From Candidatus Paceibacterota bacterium (lineage in GTDB: Bacteria > Verrucomicrobiota > Verrucomicrobiia > Limisphaerales > UBA8199), in assembly GCA_035452965.1 (NCBI GenBank), contig DAOTCE010000059.1, positions 1 through 12,058 of the forward strand: 12,058 bases of DNA, in the 5' to 3' direction. Shown here piece after piece: positions 1 through 4,895 of the stretch. Each line of letters begins with the position of its first letter. Positions within the stretch are counted from its first letter, which is position 1. Made by a program: the position numbers and the translations under genes. Below the pieces are notes generated by a model, which saw nothing but the letters and a program-made list of their open reading frames with translations, was not told where the DNA came from and searched no databases.

Positions 1-180
1 GCTCCAGCCACAAGAGCTGTTATCTGTAGTGCCGCCCCGTTGCCGTATCCCGCTGGCGCGGGAGCCCTCGGCAAACGGGTCCCCGCCGCCTCATCGCAAG
101 TCTGGCCGCCGCAGGCGCCACACAGCCAGACCTTCGGCGGCCCGGTGCACTGAAGATAACAGCGTCTTGTGGCCGGGAGC
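1..180. repeat. Y-shaped inverted-repeat element (29-bp imperfect stem, two internal hairpins)
   Basis: Positions 1-32 pair with 147-180 in four runs: 1-5 with 176-180, 7-15 with 165-173, 16-25 with 154-163, and 28-32 with 147-151. That gives 29 base pairs interrupted only by a 1-to-2-base internal loop, one bulge and a 2-base mismatch. Inside, 37-45 pairs with 69-78 (one bulged A) and is capped by the perfect hairpin 48-53/58-63. A second arm pairs 100-106 with 125-131 and is capped by 107-110/114-117. The whole folds as a closed stem with two arms. It starts exactly at the window edge, so the outer stem may be longer. It could be a MITE-like element or a structured RNA; the sequence alone does not say which, nor which strand matters. 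Confidence 0.75.
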
Positions 181-278
181 CTGTCGCGCCTGTCACGCTC
201 ACTGCTTTCACCGGCCCTTTCCCCCCCCGGCCGGTGGCAGTGCGCGCGCCAGTCGCTCCCGCATCCTTCACGCCACAC
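1..278 (-). CDS. Possible cysteine-rich small protein, cut by window edge (doubtful)
   Basis: An open frame starts with GTG at 278, just after an in-frame TGA, and runs off the left edge without a stop. A purine-rich GGAG lies upstream. The roughly 92 visible residues contain CYLQC, then CGAC and a further Cys, which could form a zinc ribbon, and end in a mildly hydrophobic stretch. Against a real gene: the frame runs right through both arms of the inverted-repeat element at 1-180, other frames are open too in this GC-rich DNA, and I recognise no family. It may be a chance frame across a structured element. A portal gene would be usual here and this does not look like one. Confidence 0.22.
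   Translation of the reverse strand, partial: MWREGCGSDWRAHCHRPGGERAGESSERDRRDRLPATRRCYLQCTGPPKVWLCGACGGQTCDEAAGTRLPRAPAPAGYGNGAALQITALVAG
209..236. repeat. Hairpin with C8/G8 loop
   Basis: CACCGGCC at 209-216 pairs perfectly with GGCCGGTG at 229-236. The 12-base loop contains a run of eight C (eight G on the minus strand). A short outer CTGC/GCAG pairing may lengthen the stem. It lies in the non-coding stretch after the large terminase gene. A G8 run in a loop is also a likely site of length variation. Confidence 0.6.
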
Positions 279-313
279 CCCTCACTCCGCTCCTTTGCTC
301 AGCTTGGCGGGGT

Positions 314-363
314 CGCAGCCCACCCACCCCACATGCTCGCCCCCTCCATCCCAGGGGGCTGCG
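314..363 (-). other. Alternative hairpins just downstream of the large terminase
   Basis: Two mutually exclusive foldings begin at the terminase stop codon. CGCAGCCC at 314-321 can pair with GGGCTGCG at 356-363, or the compact hairpin CCCCCT (340-345) / AGGGGG (353-358) can form with a 7-base loop. In the minus-strand transcript this would be a stable structure directly after the stop. There is no U-tract, so it is not a standard intrinsic terminator; it may attenuate transcription or protect a 3' end. No convincing gene lies between 279 and 364. Confidence 0.45.
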
Positions 364-364
364 C

Positions 365-1762
365 TCAGAGCCCGCGCAGCTTGCGCTGCGCCACCGTCCG
401 CGACTTCGTCGCGACGAGATACCGGAGTGCATCGGCGGCGTCATCACCGCCGACACCATCCTCGTCGCAATCCACCTTCAGCACATCCTCAGGCCGACTC
501 GGATCGTGCTGTAGCGCCGGCAGGCACTCCACGAGCCGCGCACACCGCTCGTGGATGAACAGCCGCGGCTTCACTCCGTTCGCCGGATCGCCGAACCGGT
601 GCAGGATCTCCGCCCACCCGCTCACCCGCTCCATGTTCGCCGGCTTCAACGCAACACCAAGCTTCCCGTACTGCGACGCGACGGTTGATCCGTCGCTCTG
701 CCGACTGAACACGTCCGCGCCGGCCACAAACCTCTTCAGATCAGCAATCTCCAGTCTGCGATTGGAGATTGCATGCCGCGCCAGCATCGCTGCAATGGCC
801 GGCACGTGCCGCTGCGGCAGCCACAGCCGCTCCGCGTGCTCATCCACCACAAACAGGTTGCCATCCCCATCCGTGCAGCCCAACAGCACCACGGTGTAGT
901 GCGTGAACCCGTAGTCCAGGGCGCAAAACCACTCCCGCGCCCTGGTCTCATCGAAATCCGACACCATATGCACCTCCCGCCGCAGCGTCGTGAAGAACTG
1001 GCCCGCCGCAATATCCCAATCCCCATCCAGCCAGGCCCGACGCTGCCAGCCAGTCAGGCCCTCGAGCACCCGCATGTACTCCGGGTTGTTCCACCGGTTA
1101 TCGGTCACCCGGGCCGCGACGAACCGCGTCTCAGTCTCCGCGTGCCGTTGCCACGGTTCGATGAACCGCTTACGGTACCACCCGTGCCCCACGCCGCCGG
1201 GATTCGTTGTGGAGTAGATGCGCGGGCGCCAATTCCCCTTGCTGGTCCGACAACAGGTCGTGATGTCCTGATACTTCCGCGCCGTGAGGGTCGTCGCCTC
1301 CTCAATGCCGATCACGTCGTATTCCAGCCCAAGGTAGGCATCAATGTCTTTCTCGTTCTGGAAATGGCCCGCGATGATGCGCGACCCGTTGTTGAACGTC
1401 AGGATGCCCCGGAACGCCGAAAACTCGTGCCCCAGATTCGTGAACAGCTTCCGCCGAAGATCCTCAAAGTGCTCCAGGTTGGCCTTGCCAACCTTCCGCA
1501 ACAGCAGGCACTTCAGGCCCGGCACGCGTTGACAGTCGTCAACGCCCATCTGCGCCAAAAGCCAGTGGCTTTTGCCGCCGCCCCGGGCCCCGCCGTAGCC
1601 GACTCCGGTCGGCCCGTCGGCCCGGTCGCAGAGCCGCGCCGCCGCCGAGGCGGCGAGCTGGCGGCTCTGCAGGACCACGTCGGCCGCCTGGAACCGGTCC
1701 ATCTGGTCCATCGGACATCCGGCCCGGCGCCCGACCACAAAATAGCGTTCCCAGGGCGTCAT
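365..1762 (-). CDS. terL: Phage terminase large subunit
   Basis: The 465-residue product is the packaging motor: an ATPase that translocates DNA into the procapsid and a nuclease that cuts concatemers. The N-terminal ATPase shows Walker A GGARGGGKS at residues 57-65, a Walker B with catalytic acid YDVIGIEEA at 148-156, and the coupling motif STTNPGG at 184-190. The C-terminal RNase H-like nuclease has candidate metal-binding acids at D283 (ALDYG), D350 (GADVF) and D440/D441/D444 (GGDDAAD). The length is normal for the family. The ATG overlaps the stop of the small subunit by 4 bases (ATGA), so the two are translationally coupled. The protein ends in a basic KLRGL tail and looks complete. Confidence 0.95.
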   Translation of the reverse strand: MTPWERYFVVGRRAGCPMDQMDRFQAADVVLQSRQLAASAAARLCDRADGPTGVGYGGARGGGKSHWLLAQMGVDDCQRVPGLKCLLLRKVGKANLEHFEDLRRKLFTNLGHEFSAFRGILTFNNGSRIIAGHFQNEKDIDAYLGLEYDVIGIEEATTLTARKYQDITTCCRTSKGNWRPRIYSTTNPGGVGHGWYRKRFIEPWQRHAETETRFVAARVTDNRWNNPEYMRVLEGLTGWQRRAWLDGDWDIAAGQFFTTLRREVHMVSDFDETRAREWFCALDYGFTHYTVVLLGCTDGDGNLFVVDEHAERLWLPQRHVPAIAAMLARHAISNRRLEIADLKRFVAGADVFSRQSDGSTVASQYGKLGVALKPANMERVSGWAEILHRFGDPANGVKPRLFIHERCARLVECLPALQHDPSRPEDVLKVDCDEDGVGGDDAADALRYLVATKSRTVAQRKLRGL

Positions 1763-2337
1763 ACGGTTTTCTCCGGCAGCGCAGGCACCGCCTGAACATC
1801 GACCACTTCCCCTGGAAGTGGTTCGCCGTAGATCTTCTCCAGCGCCACCTTCACCTCCACCCGCACCGCCGGCAGCTCGTCGCCCTTGCGACGCTCGCCG
1901 TCGGTGCCCAAACCCGTCGCCAGCCGCCCCAGCTTGCTGGCGATCTCCAGCATCCGGGCGATGTCAGCCAGGTTGGCATACACCTTCTCGCGGGCCATGT
2001 AGGCATCCAGGCCCCGCTTCGCGGCGGCGATGGCCCGCTCGTGCATCGCCCACTCCGTTTCACGGAGCTGCTGCTCGCGAGCCTCCCACCCCGCAGCCTT
2101 GCTTCGCGCCGTGGCCTCGATCGCTTCGCGCTCGACCACGGCCAGGTGCGCCGCGTGCGCGGCCACTCGCGCGGGCCAGTCGAACTTACTCGACCACTGC
2201 CCCACCACCGTCAAGCTCTTGTCGAGCTTCCGTGCCACTTCGCGCAGGCCGCGCTGTGGCCCCAGGCTCAGATACAGACTGAAAGCGGCAAAGGCTCTGT
2301 CGCTTTCTTTGGGTTGCTGCTCAAACATCATCGGCAT
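1759..2337 (-). CDS. Phage terminase small subunit-like protein
   Basis: This 192-residue protein is probably the DNA-recognition subunit of the packaging enzyme. Residues about 30-55 form a helix-turn-helix of the small-terminase type (GLREVARKLDKS then VGQWSSKFDWPAR). A long, Ala/Glu/Arg-rich helical stretch at about 60-145 would suit oligomerisation, and a variable tail follows. Position is the best support: it lies directly upstream of terL with a 4-base overlap. The start at 2337 is fixed by a full Shine-Dalgarno sequence, AAGGAGG at 2342-2348. It overlaps the end of the preceding gene by 10 bases. Such a strong, independent ribosome site suits a structural or packaging gene that needs more product than the coupled genes before it. 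Confidence 0.82.
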   Translation of the reverse strand: MPMMFEQQPKESDRAFAAFSLYLSLGPQRGLREVARKLDKSLTVVGQWSSKFDWPARVAAHAAHLAVVEREAIEATARSKAAGWEAREQQLRETEWAMHERAIAAAKRGLDAYMAREKVYANLADIARMLEIASKLGRLATGLGTDGERRKGDELPAVRVEVKVALEKIYGEPLPGEVVDVQAVPALPEKTV

Positions 2338-2630
2338 AAATCCTCCTTAGCGCCGTCAGCTTCGCTCGCGATTGCGTCCCAGTAGATGACCTGCCACAGG
2401 TCACGGGCCGCCGCATGGTCGCACAGTTCGAGCGGGCAGCCAGCGGCGTAGTAGGCGTTAGCCCGCGTCATGCCCAGGTGCGTCACCAGGTCCACCGGCA
2501 CCCGCGCCAGCCGCCGAGCGAACCCACCCGGACGAGCCGGCAACGGCCCCAGCGCCGGCGGGCGAAACAAAAAACGGAGCAACCGTCCCTTAGCACTATC
2601 TGCTGTTACACTTGTAGCTTCTGTACTCAT
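2328..2630 (-). CDS. Small hypothetical protein with duplicated 5' end
   Basis: A 100-residue protein I do not recognise. Residues 1-22 are encoded by DNA that is a diverged copy of the start of the upstream gene. The rest is a Pro/Arg-rich segment (about 23-45), a helix with THLGMTRANAYYAAGCP, and an acidic C-terminus. Its ATG overlaps the stop of the LuxR-type gene (ATGA at 2627-2630), and its own end overlaps the small terminase start by 10 bases, so it sits in a coupled chain just before packaging. No transmembrane segment or signal peptide is visible. It may be a small DNA-binding or accessory packaging protein, but nothing in the sequence proves that. Confidence 0.7.
   Translation of the reverse strand: MSTEATSVTADSAKGRLLRFLFRPPALGPLPARPGGFARRLARVPVDLVTHLGMTRANAYYAAGCPLELCDHAAARDLWQVIYWDAIASEADGAKEDLCR
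2576..2630 (-). repeat. Diverged duplicate of the 5' coding segment at 2935-3016
   Basis: This 55-base stretch, ending at the start codon of the small hypothetical gene, aligns with 2935-3016. Shared blocks include the ATGAGTA start, GCAGATAG, AGGGACGG and GCTCCG. The other copy is exactly 27 bases longer, which equals three extra 9-base units, so the reading frame is kept in both genes. Confidence 0.8.
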
Positions 2631-3016
2631 AGCTTAATTCGCCTTTCGGCTTTGTTCGGCCCTCGGACTTCGGACCTCGCATCTATCAATCCCACCGCTA
2701 TCGCCCGCCGGCACAAACTGACCAGGTCATTCACCCCGAAGATCCGGTATAGCCGTGCCCGGTGGTATTCCACCGTCTTGGGGCTGATGCCCAGATCAGC
2801 CGCAATCTCCTTCGTGCCCTTCCCCGCCCAAATGCACGCCAGCACCTGGCCTCGCCGCCCAAGCCGCTCGGCCTTCTCCGCCAACTCCGGGTAGAGCGCC
2901 GCTCCCATGGTCTCCCTATCCATGGCCCACAGCCGGAGCGCCCGTCCCTCAGACCTATCTGCTGGTACCCCTGTACCCCTTGGTACCCTTGTTACCTCTG
3001 TACCTTCTATACTCAT
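2627..3016 (-). CDS. LuxR-type HTH transcriptional regulator
   Basis: The 129-residue product carries a LuxR/GerE-type helix-turn-helix at about residues 54-110. It has the characteristic GKGTKEIAADLGISPKTVEYH block, a following helix with HRARLYRIF, and a final VSLCRRAIAVGLI. No receiver or ligand-binding domain is present, so this is a stand-alone DNA-binding module. Its place between the replication genes and the terminase suits an activator of late genes, which is inference. Residues 3-18 are degenerate tripeptide repeats encoded by 9-base DNA repeats, so the true start may be the internal Met at residue 32 (position 2923). I keep 3016 because the downstream gene shares the same start segment. 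The stop overlaps the next ATG by 4 bases. Confidence 0.88.
   Translation of the reverse strand: MSIEGTEVTRVPRGTGVPADRSEGRALRLWAMDRETMGAALYPELAEKAERLGRRGQVLACIWAGKGTKEIAADLGISPKTVEYHRARLYRIFGVNDLVSLCRRAIAVGLIDARSEVRGPNKAERRIKL
2935..3016 (-). repeat. Longer copy of the duplicated gene 5' end
   Basis: This 82-base copy of the segment at 2576-2630 contains three additional 9-base units. Both copies end at an ATGAGTA start codon context. Upstream of the two start codons the similarity stops, so the duplicated unit covers the beginnings of the coding sequences and not the whole leaders. Confidence 0.8.
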
Positions 3017-3030
3017 ACCTTTGTTACCTA
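2963..3030. repeat. Degenerate 9-bp tandem repeats (GGTACC-like)
   Basis: On the plus strand consecutive 9-base units are visible: TGGTACCCC, TGTACCCCT, TGGTACCCT, TGTTACCTC and TGTACCTTC. The pattern continues more weakly through the start codon into the leader as ACC-TTTGTTACC. On the minus strand GGTA recurs seven times. In protein the units read as tripeptides EGT-EVT-RVP-RGT-GVP. A related block occurs at 10998-11021, which argues for a repeat family rather than protein function. Confidence 0.75.
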
Positions 3031-3040
3031 TGTCATTATT

Positions 3041-3067
3041 CTTCTCTTATCTCCTCTTCTCTTATCT
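3041..3067. repeat. 12-bp direct repeat in AT-rich leader
   Basis: CTTCTCTTATCT occurs perfectly at 3041-3052 and again at 3056-3067, in an AT-rich, pyrimidine-only stretch (purine-rich on the coding strand). It fills the 49-base gap between the replication gene and the LuxR-type gene. On the minus strand it gives AGATAAGAGAAG twice, which could act as ribosome-binding purine tract or as an easily melted element. It sits beside the 9-bp repeats. Confidence 0.7.
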
Positions 3068-3428
3068 AGTCCGCAGTTTGTCCGCTTCGCTTGCGGACAC
3101 CCCGCTTGCGTTCCGCATCCATGCCCCGCCGCTTGGCGGATTGGCCGTTGTGTCGGTCCCAGTTGGAAACCACCGCGCCGGTGGGCCCGAACATGATCCA
3201 GCGGACCTCCGCCACCGCCGCGCCGAAACCTGCCAGACCGGCGATTTCATCGGCGTCGGCCTCGGTGAAATACTCCACCTGCCCGGTGTCGGTCTGCTCA
3301 TCCAGCCAGACGAACACGCGGAAGAAGCCCAGGAACGCCTCCGCCCGGGTGCATTGGCAGCGGCGCGCGATATGGCGCAGCTCCGGTTTGTCCGGCGTGT
3401 GCGTTTCGACCTTTATCCATTTTGCCAT
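3066..3428 (-). CDS. Phage replication-initiator-like protein
   Basis: A 120-residue protein starting MAKWIKVETHTPDKPEL. The pattern of an N-terminal W-x-K...PDKPE, a winged-helix-like core (about 10-95) and a basic HNGQSAKRR segment near residue 93-101 is typical of small phage proteins placed beside DUF1376 and primase genes, where they are taken as replisome organiser or initiator proteins. The start at 3428 is set by GAAAGG six bases upstream, and it follows the previous stop by only 10 bases. The basic tail (residues about 99-117) would suit DNA binding. The function is inferred from pattern and place; no catalytic motif is present. Confidence 0.75.
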   Translation of the reverse strand: MAKWIKVETHTPDKPELRHIARRCQCTRAEAFLGFFRVFVWLDEQTDTGQVEYFTEADADEIAGLAGFGAAVAEVRWIMFGPTGAVVSNWDRHNGQSAKRRGMDAERKRGVRKRSGQTAD

Positions 3429-3438
3429 ACGATGCCTT

Positions 3439-3732
3439 TCAACGTGTTTTCGCCCATTCAGGATAGCCACGCACCTGTTGCCACAAACCGTCCTCCAGCC
3501 GGAAATGATACCGGTTGTCGAAGATGATCCCCTTGGTCCGAGCCCACTCGGCCCGCTCGCACCCGCAGACGCGCCGCAGGTATTCGTCGTCATTGGGCAG
3601 GCCGGTGCAGCCCGTGTGGCCCCAGTAGTGCCAGAGCGCCCTGAGATAAGCCATGCCGACCGATTCGGAGTGGCCGGCCATGGCTTCAAAAAACTCACCA
3701 CCGTAAAACGGCATGAATAGGTAATGTTTCAT
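3439..3732 (-). CDS. DUF1376 (YdaU-like) family protein
   Basis: The 97-residue product begins MKHYLFMPFYGGEFFEAM and matches the DUF1376 layout: an aromatic start, a helix with SVGMAYLRALWHYW, the conserved GLPNDDEYLRRVCG block, a Trp in AEWARTK, and a closing HFRLEDGLWQQ. This family is common in prophage replication regions and is thought to be a winged-helix DNA-binding part of initiator proteins. The ATG overlaps the primase stop by 4 bases (ATGA). In many phages this domain is the N-terminus of a longer protein; here the initiator-like function is divided between this gene and the next one. Confidence 0.85.
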   Translation of the reverse strand: MKHYLFMPFYGGEFFEAMAGHSESVGMAYLRALWHYWGHTGCTGLPNDDEYLRRVCGCERAEWARTKGIIFDNRYHFRLEDGLWQQVRGYPEWAKTR

Positions 3733-4508
3733 ACGTTCCAAACTGTTCCTTTCAATGTGTTTTCGATCATGTTGCGTGTGCCGCCCAGGCGGCAAAATTC
3801 GCGGAGGTCCTTCGCCGGCGGCACATACACAGCGTAGGGCAGCCCAAGCTCGCCGCCCACCTTGCGCGCCCCGTCCAGGCCCGGCTTGTCATTGTCGGAG
3901 ACCATGACTGCCCTGTCGCACTTGTGCCGCCGCGCGTAGGTGCGGACTTCCAGACCCCCGCAACAGCAGTTGGGCCGGCCCGCGGCAAAGAGCCCAAGCT
4001 CGATAGCGGCGGCGGTGTCGGTGGGACCCTCGCAGACGAAAAGGGTCTTCTGCGCAGGCACCTCGGCCAGGAAGATGCCCTGCCGGCTGCCGCGCACTGC
4101 GAACTTGCCGCGCTCGTTGCGCAACCGGATGCCGACGACGTTACCGTAGCCGTCGCGCATCGGGAACGCCCACGCCGTGTGCGGCGCCGCCCAGGCCGCG
4201 CCGACCGCCGCCAATGACGGCGCGGACAGGCCGAGCGTTACCGCAAATGCCGCCACCGCCTCGGGTGCTGTGCCAGCGAGCCAGGCGCGGTGCATCGCGG
4301 TGGCGTTGATGGTCGGCGGCTGCCGCTTCGGCGGCGGCGCCAGGGGCCGCCCCCGAGCGCCATCGAACGGATGAAACCAGCCGCCGTTCTTCACCGGCTT
4401 CGCGGATTGCACCCGCATGCAGACAACGCCGTATTCGCCCACGGTGCACCAGTCGGGCTTGCCGCACTGGGGGCACGGGCTGGCTTTGCTGACGCGCGTG
4501 AAGCTCAT
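3729..4508 (-). CDS. Toprim-domain DNA primase
   Basis: A 259-residue primase, making RNA primers for phage replication. The N-terminus is a zinc-binding motif with C12, C15, C21 and C30. After a Pro-rich linker (about 56-66) and a helical region comes a Toprim domain with the metal-binding glutamate in VCEGPTD (E160) and the SDNDKPG acidic motif (D205, D207). No Walker A motif is present, so this is a stand-alone primase; the helicase is encoded separately at 4896-6566. The ATG at 4508 overlaps the preceding stop (ATGA). A longer in-frame extension to 4709 would lie inside that gene and is rejected. CCCGG at 181-185 is an odd Cys cluster. Confidence 0.9.
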   Translation of the reverse strand: MSFTRVSKASPCPQCGKPDWCTVGEYGVVCMRVQSAKPVKNGGWFHPFDGARGRPLAPPPKRQPPTINATAMHRAWLAGTAPEAVAAFAVTLGLSAPSLAAVGAAWAAPHTAWAFPMRDGYGNVVGIRLRNERGKFAVRGSRQGIFLAEVPAQKTLFVCEGPTDTAAAIELGLFAAGRPNCCCGGLEVRTYARRHKCDRAVMVSDNDKPGLDGARKVGGELGLPYAVYVPPAKDLREFCRLGGTRNMIENTLKGTVWNV

Positions 4509-4855
4509 ACCTTGAGCAGGCCCAGCCACGACAGGATCTCGATCTGCGTCTGCTTCCCGTGATTTCGCGGCCCGCCCTTCGGCGTGAGCCGCCCCGAAAC
4601 CACCGCTGCCAGGACCTCCTCCCGGTTGTTCAGGCAGAGCCTTTCCAGGATGTGGACCGTGCGGCAGGTAAGACCATGGAAACACTCCGGGGCGTGCTCG
4701 CGCCGCCACACCCCCTGTTTGTAGATTTCACGGGCGCGACAAGTGCTCACCCCGAGCTTTTCCCCGATCTCGCGAAACCTGTACCGACGAAACTCGCGCA
4801 GATGGATTGCGGCCTTATGCTGCTCTGACAACCACGGTGGGAATGCTGTTTTCAT
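4505..4855 (-). CDS. Sigma-region-4-like HTH fused to RNA polymerase alphaCTD-like domain
   Basis: This 116-residue protein has two parts. Residues about 17-50 (FREIGEKLGVSTCRAREIYKQGV) look like the helix-turn-helix of sigma factor region 4 or related regulators. Residues about 60-113 resemble the alpha-subunit C-terminal domain of bacterial RNA polymerase: LTCRTVHIL matches the first helix with R65 at the place of the DNA-contacting Arg265 of E. coli alpha, EEVL follows, and RNHGKQTQIEI matches the N-x-GK-x-S-x-x-EI turn. It lies between helicase and primase genes, 40 bases after the helicase stop, and ends in an ATGA overlap with the primase. It is likely a transcription regulator; the exact mode is unknown. 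A longer frame to 4954 overlaps the helicase end and is less likely. Confidence 0.8.
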   Translation of the reverse strand: MKTAFPPWLSEQHKAAIHLREFRRYRFREIGEKLGVSTCRAREIYKQGVWRREHAPECFHGLTCRTVHILERLCLNNREEVLAAVVSGRLTPKGGPRNHGKQTQIEILSWLGLLKV

Positions 4856-4895
4856 AGTAGTCTCAACACTTTCTCTTTGGTCATGCGTCTGAAGC

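Noticed and set aside
20..271. Minus-strand frame of 83 codons starting with GTG
   Set aside because: Low-complexity Gly/Ala/Arg composition, no motif, and it crosses the palindromic element; the Cys-bearing frame at 1-278 is the better, though still doubtful, candidate.
340..358. Rho-independent terminator after terL
   Set aside because: The hairpin is strong, but no U-run follows on the transcribed strand. Reported only as a hairpin.
773..1795. Plus-strand frame of 340 codons
   Set aside because: Antisense to terL, whose Walker and nuclease motifs are unmistakable. No domain in the translation.
2963..3030. CRISPR array
   Set aside because: The units are 9 bases and contiguous with no spacers, so this is a tandem repeat and not a CRISPR array.
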